Positions 43,127 to 56,182 are shown, counted from the stretch's first letter. The stretch: 64,000 nucleotides of DNA from Nemertoderma westbladi (GCA_032718475.1 JAUCBJ010004980.1:1-64000), one strand, 5' to 3'. Numbers and translations: made by a program. The notes: generated by a model from the sequence alone, not told the origin.

Positions 43127-44685
43127 CCCTATTAGTACCGGGCTATAAAATGCTGTACAAATACCGGGAGGGGGTCATATTGACCCCCCCCCTCTAAAAT
43201 CTACAAATATTTACGAAAACGCCTGATTTTTTGTTTGTACGTAGGTATCACTTGTCTGGATCCGATCGAAAAAAAAATTTTCGAAAAAATGTACTGGGGT
43301 GGTTATATTGCAGCACCAAAATTACAAGTAGTGCACAATTTTCACAAAATTTGAAAGTTACATTTTCGGCTAATTATTTTTCAATACAGGTTTTCTGGGG
43401 TGCAAAATACATTGGAAAATATTTAAAAATGATATGATTACTATAAATGGCCGTTTAGTCCTCTCTGCGTAGGAAAAAAATGAAAAAAACAAGTAACCAG
43501 CACTTTTCAGGTAGAACACAAAATTTTTAATTCACTTATACGATGCTATAAATTCACATTTTCAGGTTTTCGAGGGCGCTGATTCTAATGGAATACATTT
43601 CTAATATGCCAGATCATTGATACTTGTATTTTTCGGCGTAATTTTGCAAATTTTGGTGCTAGCACCAAATTTCGTACCCATCACCAAAAAGTACAAGTTT
43701 GCGATGTCCAGTGCTGTTTTTATGGATTCCATCGGATTCAGGACCCTCATAAACCCGTATAACGCAAGAAACAAGGTGATACTATCTACTGATAAATTTG
43801 CATATTTTCCAAAATTTGGTGCTCGCACAACAATTTTCACCCACTGGCGAAAAATACCAGTTTGAGAACTCTTATGAAATTTTTACTGATTTCATTGAAT
43901 TCAGAACCATCACAAACCCGTATAACGCAAGAAACAAGGTGACACAATCAATTGATATATTTGATGGTTTTCAAAATTTGGTGCTAGCACCACATTTTGC
44001 ACCCACATCCGAAAAATACAAGTTTGAGATGTCTAGTTCGATAATTATACATTCCATTGAATTCAGAACAGCCATAAACCTCTAAAATGCAAGAAATAAA
44101 TTGTCACAAGCAATTTTATCTATCGAATGAATTTTCAAAATTTCGTGCTAGCACCAAAATTTGCACACAACACCGAAAAATACAAGTTTGATACGCTTGG
44201 TGCAACTCATATATATTTCATCGAATCCAGAACCCCAAAAAAACCCAATTGCGTAAAAAACAAGTTTCAAACAATCAATTTACAAAATTGACATAATTCA
44301 AAATTTGGTGCTGGCACCAAAATTTGGCACCCACCGAAAAAAACAAGTTTGAAATTTCTAAATCAATTTATATGAATTCCATCAAATTTCTAACACCAAA
44401 AAACCGGTGTAAATCAAAAATAGAGATGTTACAATTCATATTTAATGAAATGTAATTTTCAAAAAAAGTGCCAAAAGTAGGGTTAAAAAATGGTGCTATA
44501 ACTCAAAAAGTACCCAATATTTTTGAAAACGGTTTTCACTACTAGGAAGACAATAGATTTTTAGGAAAAGTCATAAAATTTCAGATTCCCAACTGCGTTT
44601 GTAAAAGATTCCCAACTGCGATTATAATAAAAAAACCACGGGGGGGGGGTCATATTGACCCCCCCCCCCCCCGGGTTTAATAGGG
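43127..44685. mobile_element. piggyBac-like non-autonomous element, copy 2
   Basis: Reverse-oriented, near-identical relative of 16088-17654. Flanked by TTAA (43123-43126 and 44686-44689); ends CCCTATTAGTACCGGG and CCCGGGTTTAATAGGG. The internal ~163-bp repeats are present in complementary order. Length 1559 bp. Differences from copy 1 are scattered substitutions and a short duplicated phrase (GATTCCCAACTGCG) near 44584-44620. Confidence 0.85.
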
Positions 44686-44689
44686 TTAA

Positions 44690-46097
44690 AGCCATTTATG
44701 AAATGTACATCAAATGAAAAATTAATATAGAATTATAATTCACTTAAAGTAATTAAAACTGTGGGTTTAAAATACCTTGAGCATATATAAATTTACATTT
44801 AAATAATAATATACACTTTAAAAATGTAAACGTTATTTGTAGAATTATTATTAATTTCACCAATTTACAATCTAAATATGCGAAACTATAATTTGTGAGC
44901 TCTCAACAATATAAAGTGAGGAAATATTCTAATAACGATTGTCTGCGAATCCTTTTTCAGTTTTCCATTTCACCTTCCTTATTCGTTACAGTCAGGGAAT
45001 AATTTGTAGTTTGCATAATTTACATTTAGTCTAGTTAGGACTACTATGTTGGACGGTGTTATGCAGAAATGTGTCAACCCACACAAACACCATTTTGAGA
45101 AAATTGAGTTTAAAGTTTCTGACCTCAAATTAATTGCGTTTTAGGGTATTTGCAGTCGTACATTATACGTTATCAACTTATATGATCTGAATGCTTAACT
45201 ACAGTAATGCTTAGGAAGAATATTAATTACATAAATTTCCTTTATTTATTTGTATGGAATTAATTTCGCACTACTACATCTTCAGGGCGACATATTTTTC
45301 AGCTTTATATCGCAGTGCGACATTATTTCTCAGTTCTGTATATCCCTACGCCATACATTTTACATACTTGGTGACTGCGTTACGTCGATAACAACCATAT
45401 CAACCATATCGATACAGGTTCATGTAACTAGCTATAGTAGTGCCCAAATAATGCAATATATCTGCTAGAATACATAGACTCGACATAGAATACTAGAATA
45501 CATATTATAATGTCGCCGTTGCAATATATTGAAATACATTGTATGGATGTCCAGGTAAGAAACCATTACGTTTCCATGACATCACACAGTTATCGGGTTA
45601 GGACTTTGTATAGAGTACTTTCAAAGGCTATCTAAAAGGAAAGTAATAAGTTAGGACTTTAGCGCTCCCGGAGTTAATGCAAAAGCTTTTATTGTTAAGT
45701 GTGAACACAATTTGCTAAACGGAGGGGTATTCGCAATCAATATTCGGCGAGTTAGCGTATTAGGGTATTTGCGGTCTTACAATAATTTATCACTTAGTAC
45801 AAATGTAATATAAGTGTTTAAATGTGTTTGTAAGTTAGCATTATGGCCATTCGATACTCTTGAGTGTTTAAGTGTGTTTGAGAAGTACCAATTCCCATAA
45901 TGCCGCTAAGGGGGGCCAAGTTTTTCATACACATGACACACTGGACTGCAAAAGTGGTAAAAAGCTAACTTGTTGGAAATTGTCTAAAAAACGTTTTGAC
46001 AAAGTTTCAGATTGCAAGGACCACGAGTTAGCACTTTGAGTTAGCACTTTGGAAAAGTTAGCACAATAGCGGAAAAAGAGCTTGCAAAGTTAGCTCT
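44690..46097. other. Non-coding stretch
   Basis: No gene seen. Short repeated phrases GTTAGCACTTTG and GTTAGCTCTTTGG lead into the minisatellite at 46098. Confidence 0.45.
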
Positions 46098-46630
46098 TTG
46101 GTATATTTGCCAACACACACATGCCAACTACACATGCCAACTACACACATATGCCAACTACACACACGTGCCAACTACACACACATGCCAACTACACATG
46201 CAACTACACACACATGCCAACTACACACACACATGCCAAATACACACATATGCCAACTACACACATATGCCAACTACACACACGTGCCAACTACACACAC
46301 ATGCCAACTACACATGCCAACTACACATGCCAACTACACATGCCAACTACACACACATGCCAACTACACATACATATGCCAACTACACACATATGCCAAC
46401 TACACACATGTGCCAACTACACACATGTGCCAACTACACACACATGCCAACTACACACACAACTACACACACATGCCAACTACACATGCCAACTACACAC
46501 AAATGCCAACTACACATACATATGCCAACTACACACATATGCCAACTACACACATGTGCCAACTACACACATGTGCCAACTACACACACATGCCAACTAC
46601 ACACACATGCCAACTACACACACATAAAAA
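46098..46630 (+). repeat. 17-bp minisatellite (ACACACATGCCAACTAC)
   Basis: About 30 units of CCAACTACACACACATG with length variants of 12-20 bp. It keeps two or three frames open at once (168-235 codons of Thr/His/Pro repeats), which is a by-product of repeat composition and not coding. A TGGGCTTCCGTA sequence just downstream (46667-46678) equals the terminal 12 bases of the foldback element at 2572-4777. Confidence 0.85.
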
Positions 46631-47209
46631 ATCAGATTTTATGTGTAAGGTTGACTGGCACTTGTGGGCTTCCGTAGAATCCAATCACATTTCTGCCCAT
46701 TTACTATTACTGGGTGATACTTACTGTCAACAGTCACCATCATACCGATACCACTACACACTACACCTCTATTACATTACCTGCAAGTTAGTTACAATAT
46801 TTTAAAATTGTTTAGTTCATTTACTTTCGGTTTAGTGTTTAGTACGTGTAGCAGTTTAAAATTCTAAATAGCTGTTTTGATTTTGTTATAATCAGCCGAT
46901 TTTCCTGAATTATTATACAGTAGGCTGTAAGATGCGATTGCCTGAAATCTAAGTTTAGCTGCACCGGTACTTTTATTTATTACATGGGGAAAAAAGTATA
47001 ACTTTTTTCACTATTCTCGGGGTATTTTATTTTATTGAACTGCATTATTTTACTACATAATATTGCTTCCATAGTTACTGCGATTCAAATTACTGTACTC
47101 TTCAACTGCTGTTGCTGCCTTACTAAATGTTAAATAATTTAGTGATCTAGAATATTTATTAAGTAACTAGAGATCCGCTTAACAACACAAACCATTTTTG
47201 GATATTAAG
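46631..47209. other. Non-coding stretch
   Basis: Nothing recognised apart from the foldback-like end at 46667-46678 described with the minisatellite. Confidence 0.4.
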
Positions 47210-47607
47210 TATATAATGTAGTAGGACAATATAATAATGCTCTCCATAGCGAATAATATCAACCGACCCTCTATATTAGGGCTCGAAGCCGGTACCTAGG
47301 TTTCAAACTTCCGATTATCATCAGCCGGGTGTGTGTACTGAACTACCAAGACGGGTGAATAATTCGCTAGGGAGTGGGATATCATCTAGGCCGACTAAGC
47401 ACTCAAAGGAATGTACAAATTCTCAAAAATAGCGAATTCTTCACCCATCCTGGTAGCCGGAGGTTTGAAACTAGGTACCTGGTTCGAGCCCCGATAGGGT
47501 CGGTTGATATTTTTCGCTATGGAGAGCATTATCATATTGTCCTACTACATTATATACTTAAATTCTCCGTCACTCACCCCACAACAGTTCATTTATTATT
47601 ATTAATA
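47210..47607 (+). mobile_element. tRNA-derived SINE with inverted arms, copy 2
   Basis: Related to the SINE at 28262-28566 but in the opposite orientation. Near-identical flanks TTGGATATTAAG (47198-47209) and TTGGATATTGAG (47608-47619) are a probable target duplication. The right arm has TGGTAGCC (A-box remnant, 47451) and GGTTCGAGCC (B box, 47481-47490); the left arm carries the reverse-complement tRNA-like sequence around 47279-47345. Arms begin with AATGCTCTCCATAGCG. The 3' tail CACTCACCCCACAAC matches copy 1 and ends in TTATTATTATTAATA. Confidence 0.7.
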
Positions 47608-47989
47608 TTGGATATTGAGTTCCGTTTTGGAGTTCGCCTTGCTGCAGACACTAAAGTTGCAATACCTTTTCAGTGTGTGAATGGATTTTGCTCAAATTAC
47701 GTGCAAACCTTTTCTACTTCGATGCTCTTTCAACACAAGCAATAAAATTTAAGAAATTCCACCACAAATATTTTATTTTACCTTTTTTCGCCGGGAAAAA
47801 AGTAAAATCAATGAAATCCTATGGGCTATGGGAAGAAAAGAGAAACTTCTTCTCCCGATTTTGGGGTATATTCTTGCGAAAAAGTAACAATTTAAGAATA
47901 AAATCTATATTAGAACTGCGAAATCGAAATGTGTATCGTAATAACATCACCCATCATTCCGAGATTAGATTATCACATTTAGCAGTTTG

Positions 47990-48594
47990 ATTCGTTTGAA
48001 TCTGATTCGATTCCAGCGTTGAATTTGTTTTATTTCACAGCTTTTTATAATACAATGGCAAGTTGATTACTAATGTGGCTAAGGGTTCCAAGGCAGTATA
48101 AATTGTCGGAAATGTTGTGAACTGGTAGGATCATTGAATTAATTATTAGTAAATTACCAGTGCAATGAAGTTGTTTTTATATAATAGGCCTATAAATGTA
48201 CAGCATTTACTTATCATTCTGTACCTACCAAATTACATGAAAATTTATTATAGTAATTATTATGGTACTTATTTATGCTAGTCCTATTATTTTTTATTAT
48301 CTTTATTAACACAGTTAGACTAGATAGTCGTAAAATTTCAACATCAAACAGATAAAATAAGCGGGAAGTTCAAACTGAAATTAGAAAGAAATTGAAACTG
48401 TACCGGTATTTAAAATTCAAAAGCAACGTTACATTAATTTCCTAACTATTAGTTGTATCAAAGTTAATTAAAATGATTTAAAATGATTTAAAAATAATAT
48501 AAAAACATGAGAACTAAAGTAAAATGTTACTATGAGAGCTACTGTAAATGAAAGTAGAAGTAAAGCACCAAGCTCCAGTAAAGCTGCACCTACA
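47990..48594. other. Non-coding stretch
   Basis: AT-rich, no gene or repeat recognised. Confidence 0.4.
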
Positions 48595-49076
48595 CTACAC
48601 CTCTAAAATATCGTAGAGGCCATCAGTTAGTGATTCGCTGGTTCCCAATATCGAAGCGGTGTTTCCGATCAGGATAGCTATCAGGATACGCTGTAGTAAG
48701 AAGCGATGAGAACGGGGCTCATGTGTGTTGGCGTGGAGCCTCCTCCCGACTTCTTTAAGGAAAGCGGGCTGTTCTCGGACCGGGGCGGCCAAATGTCTCA
48801 AAGGCAACTGGTTCGATTTGATAGCCCCGATCAATTAACTCCTGATTCTTCCTGATCCTCGGCTATGCGACCACCAATGGTTTGGCTTATTCTGAGATGG
48901 CTGGGGGCCAGCGGGTCGACTACTGTGGCGTCCCAGGTAAGTGTTCTTCCCTGGCTCCAAGGAACTAATGTTACACCATCTACCCGCTTCCCATCGCTCA
49001 AACAGAGACCTGGTGGTTCACGCAGGGATGGCAAACCGCAGCTGTTTAGTGATCGTTTTACGATATCGTTCAGCAT
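48595..49076 (-). pseudogene. Non-LTR polyprotein C-terminal fragment (restriction-like endonuclease type)
   Basis: Two overlapping minus-strand frames (48831-49076, then 48595-48834) form one protein with a frameshift at their 4-bp overlap. The first has HLR/ELN-type sequence with GKRVDGVTLVPWSQGRTLTWD, where a D, a D-x-x-V and charged residues resemble the PD-(D/E)XK pattern of the restriction-like endonuclease after the RT of R2/NeSL/HERO-like retrotransposons. The second has EVGRRLHANTHEP and RFLLQRILIAILIGNTASIL, a segment I recognise as recurrent at the C-terminus of many invertebrate retroelement polyproteins. The RT itself is absent. Confidence is moderate on being a retroelement, lower on the exact clade. 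Confidence 0.55.
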
Positions 49077-50220
49077 GCTGTGGCGTGCTTGTTTTACTAG
49101 TGTTTTCCTAATTCAGAATTAGCCATTAATAAGTGAGAATGACTGTCAATATATATATTATAGCAACACGAAAAAACAAAACCATGTTAAGATTTTTTCT
49201 ATTGGGGTTTACCTGGTCGCTGATTTCATTTCTGAGGTCAGTTTTCACATTTTAATGAAATATAGTTAGTCTGTATTTCTCTTTCTGTCGGTGTTTCTGA
49301 CTAACCGACAATCTGTCCATCAAATATAAGAAAATGGCACACCATCTAGGAAAAGGTTTCCTAGTCGAATAATTCATTTCGAGAGTCAGATTTAAGATTT
49401 CATGACTTTCCAAATTGTCTGTCAGGCTATCCGTTATATTTTGACGGAGATAATGACAGGCACAGAAAAGACGAAGCCAAATTTGAATACCAGCCCCACA
49501 TCAGAAATGATGTCACGTACCAAGGAACCTCATTTAGGACATTTTTAGACAGATAGTATGACTGCAAAACGGTTTTCATATTTGGAATCTTGATAAAAAA
49601 CTACTCTAGATGAAATAAAAAAAAAATGAAACAAAATTTGAAAAAAATAAAAAAAATGTGAAAGCCAGTAACCCCCCCCCCCCCCCCTGTCTATACTTAT
49701 ATATTAATTGAACTTGTGTCATCACACAGGCATTAAACTTGTAGCAGGTGAGGCAACTTCCCTGTGGCATTCCAATAATGGCTACCAATAATTTTCCTTA
49801 TCCAATTTTCAAAAATATTGTTCTATTCTTTATTGTATATTCTATGACAGTCAATAAATACTATATAAGTATTTGTGATATATAATTTAGAAGGCCACAG
49901 AGGTCTGGGGCCATAATAAACATACAGTGAATTAAAGGACAAAATAGTAAAAATTGACTATAAAATCTAGTCATTAAATTTTTTGTTATTTTTTAGTTTT
50001 TTTCAGATTGTACCTGCAGATGCATTTAAGTAGTGATTTGTAATAACGCAATAACATGGCACCCTCCCTCACACAAAGTGTGTCTATAACATAACTGACC
50101 CCCTCACTCGAGGGCGTCAGCAATTAGTAGAAACGGCATCATATCAGTGATTAATCAGATTTGTTTTGCATTATTTCCGTATAATAATTATGATAATTCT
50201 AGAATCCAGCATTATTGTTT
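49077..50220. other. Non-coding stretch
   Basis: No gene seen. A run of C lies at 49672-49687. The end (50137-50215) resembles 40257-40335. Confidence 0.45.
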
Positions 50221-50795
50221 GGTTCGAATACGTAAGGGAAAGACATGGGCAGCCTTGAATAGGCTTTCCAGGATTTGGAAGTCACCGATAATTAATCGGA
50301 AACTTAAGGTCCGATTATTTAGAGCAGCAGTAGTTCCAGTACTCCTCTACGGGAGTCCATGCTGGGCTCTAACTGCTGAGGACACCAAATCTCTGGATGG
50401 CACATTCACAAGAATGCTACGCCGGGTTCATTGTGTCAAGTACAATGCACACATCTCCAACCATACACTATATAACATTGGAGGTGTCTCATTGGTTCCC
50501 CCAAGCTTGACACTAGAACAAAATCGCCTCCGCTTTGCAGGACATTGCTTTCGCCGTGAGGACCAGCCAGTGCATAATCTTGTACTTTGGCAGCCTCATG
50601 GAGTGAATAAGCATGGTGGACAGCCTATGACTTTCTTGAGACTCATCTTAAAGGACACTGGCCTTAAAGATGCGGATGATCTAGCAAATGTCATGGGTGA
50701 TAGGGAGTTGTGGCGGTGCAATTTTGTTGACAAGCCGGCACAGCATTCTTAAAAATGCAGCTGCAATGCAGCATGCCGATCCTAGTAGTAGTAGT
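50221..50795 (+). pseudogene. Non-LTR retrotransposon 3' end, copy B
   Basis: 5'-truncated copy of the element at 62511-64000. The frame from ~50225 to 50752 is intact over its length: RIRKGKTWAALNRLSRIWKS, PVLLYGSPCWALTAEDT, RLRFAGHCFRREDQPVHN and the end DKPAQHS. The stop is followed by a GGATC-free unit ending CCTAGTAGTAGTAGT, a trinucleotide tail. High similarity to the 62.5-kb copy implies recent activity. The annotated upstream Met lies in flanking sequence and is not a real start. Confidence 0.9.
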
Positions 50796-51629
50796 TTGGT
50801 TAATTCTTTGTAAAATAATTATTGGGATTAACATCATATATATATGCACATATTATGATAACAATAAAGTAATAGGAACGCATTTTAAACAAACATGTTC
50901 AGCATGATCCGGTCTCTTGAATATAATTTTGGGTTGAACAATCATTTAATCATCATTTAATTATGAAGGGACACAATGATGACTACATACGTTTGAACAG
51001 ATAGGAACATGTTGATTCTCTGTTTCCAATTAAATTTACTTGCTTGATATTGGTCTGTCAGAAATATATTTCGCTCAACCCAAAATTATGCACATATTAT
51101 GTATATGGTCCCTCATATACAGTATGATCTGTCACCTGTGTTCACATACAGTATAATAAGCATAATGTCAATTTCTTTGGTTATATTTCTTTAGTAATAA
51201 ATTTATTTAGTTATAATCAGCATTAATGAATATTCCATTGTCATATGCAGCAAACATTCTGTCCATTATTTCCTCGCTGTTACTTTCACCGGAAAATTTA
51301 TAACATAGTACATAAAGGTTGTTCGCAAGCGCGTCAAAGCGCGTCAAAATTGACATGAAAAGAAACATCAACATATCTACAATCTTCAAAACTGTTTGGC
51401 CTATATTTCGCCTCTGGTACCATCGCAATTGAGTTTCTGGAAACAACAATGATTAATATAATTTCTGCAGCAAACATGATTAGTAGTAATGTTGTGGTTG
51501 AAAGTGACACAAAGGAGAGGGTTAGTATATATACAAAAACAATATCATATACCAAATATACGAAATATTAAAAATAAATGTGGGTAGCTGGAATCAACCC
51601 GTAACCCGACCTACTTAAAAGAATAATAT
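50796..51629. other. Non-coding; one weak ORF pair
   Basis: Minus-strand frames 51334-51555 (hydrophobic, with two possible membrane helices) and 51207-51449 (ending in an acidic NSEEIMDRMFAAYDNG) overlap in different frames. They could be a broken gene or exon but no family is recognised. Confidence 0.25.
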
Positions 51630-52460
51630 ACAACAGTTTAACAAGTCTAATTTTCATCTTCATTATCGAAATCTATCTTCATAGCAACAGCGTTATGCTG
51701 TTTCTGTCTCTTGTCTGACCTGATGAATTGTCTGAAGAACTGCTACCACGTTAGAAGTATATTGGTACTACTTATTTCCACTTGCTAGTGATTCAAGCCA
51801 ACTTTAGACTTGAATAGGATTCCCTTGAGACCCTTCTTGTCTGGGAAGAAGAGCATTAGCCAATGGCTGTTGAGCATACAGATGAATCTGAGATTTACAG
51901 CATACATGCCACTTCACGCTACAGCAGGTCCGCAATCCACTTTCCAAGCCGAAGGTGAAGGGTGCACAAAAACCAACTTCAATGCGACCTCTGTAACCTG
52001 GCAATCATGTATGTTCAGCATATTTGCTGAACTAGTTTTATGGGAACTAGTTTTATATTTAACTAGTTATATTTTTTGACGGTTAATCACCTACTGGATC
52101 CAGCACCTTCAATCTTGACAAAGCTGCCTCCGCTTTGCAGTACATTGCTTTCACCGTGAGGACCAGCCAGTGCACAATCTTGTGTTTTGGCAGACTCATA
52201 AGCATGGCGGACAGCCCATGACTTTCTTGAGACGCATCTTTAAGGACACTGGCCTGAAGGATGCGGATAATCTCGCGAACACCAATGGAGTGGATAGGGA
52301 GTTGCTCAATTTTGTCAATAAGACGATATAACATTCTTAATGCAAGCTGTATTGCAGCATGCCTATTAGGGATTGTGAGGAGCCTGGCAATCTATAGTGT
52401 GGTATTTACTTCAACAGCAATAGAAATATGATGGGCCTTTACTATCTATGGTGCAGTGGG
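51630..52460 (+). repeat. ~500-bp dispersed repeat, copy 2, interrupted
   Basis: Homologous to 40845-41345 in two parts (about 51630-52020 and 52385-52460). Between them lies about 360 bp holding the retrotransposon remnant at 52104-52370. Confidence 0.55.
52104..52370 (+). pseudogene. Non-LTR retrotransposon 3' end, copy D (old)
   Basis: Diverged remnant of the same 3' region as copies A-C: DNA blocks CTCCGCTTTGCAGTACATTGC, GTGAGGACCAGCCAGTGCA, AAGCATGG and AAGGACACTGGCCT are shared, and it ends CATTCTTAATGCAAGC...GCAGCATGCC like the others. All frames are broken. Confidence 0.8.
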
Positions 52461-52470
52461 ACTATGTAAC

Positions 52471-53058
52471 GAGAGTGATTTAAGATCTGGACTAATGGCT
52501 GATTGTAGAGTGTGGATATGTTCTGCCGAACTCCCTATTTATGACCCCAGATAGAAAAAGTATGAACATGACCCGAATATCCAACAATAATGGTTGGATC
52601 GGCACTGGTACTTTCTATTTTTTTTTGCATCCAAAAAAGGAAATTATTGCTCCAATAGTCATGAGAGCTGCCCACATGGATGGGGCACGGAGGAATTTTT
52701 GTTTCGACACGAATACTTTCAAAGGACTAGCCATACCCAGGCCACATATCAGCCTTGCATCATTAAATGGTATATAAATGAGTACCAGTTTCAACCTGCG
52801 ATTATAGGTCTGTGGGGCACTAGAAATAAGTCGTCAGACTTTGTGCGTATTCTGTGGTGTATTGGCCGAATAAAGCTTTACTTGCTATTTTACTCATTTT
52901 ACTTTTCTTTGGATTACTGGGGCACTGCAGCAACCTGCCGACAATCTTGTAAAAAATGTTAGTTATACATAATAAATAATCAACAACGTTAATTATAAAT
53001 TTAGGGAGAGGAACAGGTACGGTGATATGGGTAGGTTTTTCTAACCAAAATAACAATA
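52471..53058. other. Non-coding stretch
   Basis: No supported gene or repeat. Confidence 0.4.
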
Positions 53059-53544
53059 AAGGCCTGTTTACTTTTAGACCAACTTTCTGGGCAACTTGTA
53101 GAGAAACCCAGGTTGCCGATCAAGTAAAAAAAGCAAACAGTCGGCCGAGGCCGGAGGCAACCCGAAGGCTCCTCTTTCGATAGCTGCTACCCGAGGGTAG
53201 GGGTGGGCGCTACTCCTATCCCAAGTCGCTTAGTGTAAACACTTAAAAAAGTTGCTGTAAAACTTTCTCAACTTTTACGGCAACTTGAAGGAATTTGCAT
53301 TGGCGAATTAAAGCGGGATAATCAAATTAAATTATCAAAAACTAGCTAGTAGATAAAATGACCCACTATTTTACAGTCAAACTAACCAAAGTTACTCTAA
53401 AAGTTGCCGGCCAAGTTGCTGGTAAAGTTGCTGGTAAAGTTGCCAAGTGTAAACAAAACAGCGATTACATTAAATTGCTCCAAAAAAGAAGTTGCTAGTT
53501 GCCGAGAAAGTTGCTCTAAAAGTTGCAACATGTAAACTTTCCTT
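53059..53544. mobile_element. ~490-bp MITE with AAGTTGC repeats
   Basis: The left end (AAGGCCTGTTTACTTTTAG, then GGGCAACTT) and the right end (AAGTTGCAACATGTAAAC then CTTTCCTT) are imperfect inverted repeats. The interior repeats AAGTTGC and CAACTT more than ten times in both orientations, with a GC-rich core (53145-53215) holding GGCCGAGGCCGGAGGC and CTACCCGAGGGTAGGGG. No coding sequence; superfamily unknown. Confidence 0.55.
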
Positions 53545-56182
53545 AACGTCAAATATATGTGGGTATCTAAGTAATTCCGAAGGCCATGGTCCACCACGAC
53601 TTTGAACCAAAATGTCCCTGGATTAAGTGGAAATGAATATTACGGATCCGACATTTGAATATTGATCTAATCACATCAACGACTATCAATTTTGTTTTTA
53701 TGTTCCACATAAAAACAACTGTGTCTAGAACACAGTCTGTAAGATGTCTGAAGTTTTTTCACTGAACCTTGCATGGGAGCATATAGTAAATGTTTTGCAT
53801 GAATTTAGGAGGTAATATGATTGTCGTCAATCAATCAATAAATCTATTCAAAATATTGTCTCCAGAAAGTTATTGTATAGACAGTGCATCCATTACCGCA
53901 TTTTGGTAGTAAATTAACTGCCGAAAATGAACGAATTTGACGATTCCATTACAGATAAATTTTTAGTGGAATACATCATAGGAACCCCTCTTATGATACA
54001 CTTTTATGACAATTTTCCTTGGAGTATCGAAAATTAACTTACTTTTCCATATAGTCATGATATATTGTCCAGTGTATAATTTTGCCATTTTTGGGATACA
54101 ATGATGCCAGTTGGGCATCAGACGGATTATTGATGAAAATCACCTAAAACATTATGCTTCCACACAATGTAAAATACGAAATCAGCCCGATAATAGTGTT
54201 AGTTGATTGAATAACTATTTATTCATTGATTAAATACTATCCTCCGAAAGGCTCATTGGTAAAATTTAATTTCCTATTAACCATGTCGTGAAATTGGAAT
54301 ACTGTCGAATGAACCTCCCCATCACAAATTTCCTACAAAATCTTGATTAATTTGCATTACATTGCATTCAGGACTTCTTGCTCTTAGTATTCTTAAAATC
54401 TTAATATTTTTTAAAGAAATAATACAAAATGCTAATATTTTTTAAAATAATTAATTCGTTATGTTCTCGGGGTTCCCTCTGCTCTGCCAGTAACCCCCCC
54501 CCCCCACCCCTTGTGTGCTAACACTTACACTTAAAAGTGTGCTTACACCTGTCACTTAAACTCTATATAGAATTCGGAAGTACGTCTACAGTCATATCCA
54601 ACACATCCGTTCAGAGTTCAGTTAATGTCCTACCCACTGTACATTAATAGAGGTGTATAAGATATGCAATAACAAATTATACTTTGTTTCAGACATCTGA
54701 TTAAGCATTAATTAGAGATAAATTAATTTGTTTTTAAACACAACGGTAATATATTGAACTATTCGGTAAAGTGGAAATTAAATATTTGCCAAAAATATAA
54801 TCGCCATAAATAAAAAATATAAAAATATAATAACAATATTAAAATGCAAGGGAATGTCTCGGTTGTACTTCTAAATGGCAAATGATTACATTTTTATTAA
54901 AACTGTATGGGTGGTCGCTCCAACGATATATAGTCCTGGTCCAGGATTCCTGGTGCCAGCACCAGCCACTGCTTAGGTTGTACCCAAGGAAATGGAAATG
55001 TCCCATATATTTGACACGGCTCGGCTGATCAACCATACGTCCCGCCGTCGCTTTACAGTATATTAGCAATGTATGTGCAATGCACTTAATATCGCGTACT
55101 TGTAAAGATTAGGCCCATTACACATTACACATACATACATGTAGGCCCTACCAGACGCGTTCGTGCAGTCAATCATTAGTTTGTCAGCTGTCAAGGATAA
55201 CCCCAAGTCAACATTACTGTGAAGCACTATCGTACTCGTGCGTGCTGACCGAGTGATTTCTGTATTTGCCGATATTTCAACATACAGTTAGTGTAGATCA
55301 TGCACATGTATAAAAAGAATACGCCACATATAATGAACATTATTTTTGAGACAAACGGCCTTTTTGAGAGAATACCCTACTGCAGTCAGAGCCGAATGTT
55401 TATCAGGTATTCTCGCTTATTCTCAAATAAAGTGTTTGGCTAAATAATAAGGTGATATAAATGTGTATCGCCTTTTTTTTTACACATTGCTGGGGCAACA
55501 AACAGGTGATATATCCGTATAATCCTGATTTTTCGAGGTAATATACTGAATTGTTTTTTACTAAACGGTGTTGTTGTTTTACTGAACTGATTGTGAAATA
55601 TTATGAGATTATACTAGCTAGTAATCGATAATACTGCTAAAAAGATGTATATTTAAAGCGGTGTTACGCAAGGTGGAACTGTGAGGAAATTAGCTAAACT
55701 TAATCTTCACGTTTTATGTTGATTTTGGAGAGAATACGCCTACCATAACGGATTTCAATTTCACTCCATAATGATTTCCTTATGTAATTTTCTTATCAGT
55801 CCGTGTGGATTTGCCCAATAATAAAGTAGTACAAAGCTTTCGTAAGAATGCGAAATTAAAATGACTAAAGAAAATAAATTGAGATGCATTACTGTTGCCA
55901 AAATAAAGAATTTTCAAATTAGTATTGCTTTGTAGCCTACTGTAGCCTAAGAGAGGCGAACTGTAGCATTGGAGGCGGACAACAATGTTTAGATGATAAC
56001 CTCTCGTTTTCTCCGTAAGGGGCTTCTTGAGTCGAAACTTCAAAGATGAAAGAAAGAAAGTCTGTAATAATATATATGGAAACAAAACGACAGTGGGTGT
56101 GGTTGAGCATCGAACATAATTACAAACTAATTGATTTATCATTTTAATAAATTCTAAAGTACTGTACAGCAAAACTCTGCGC
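53545..56182. other. Non-coding stretch
   Basis: 2.6 kb with no supported gene. A C-run with an interruption lies at 54495-54510. Confidence 0.45.

Noticed and set aside
46098-46805. Long open frames (168-235 codons) with Thr-His-Pro repeats
   Set aside because: They arise from the 17-bp minisatellite; several frames are open at once and the composition is that of the repeat.
47374-47990. Two open frames of 105-123 codons
   Set aside because: The first overlaps the SINE; the second has no family resemblance or coding-like composition.
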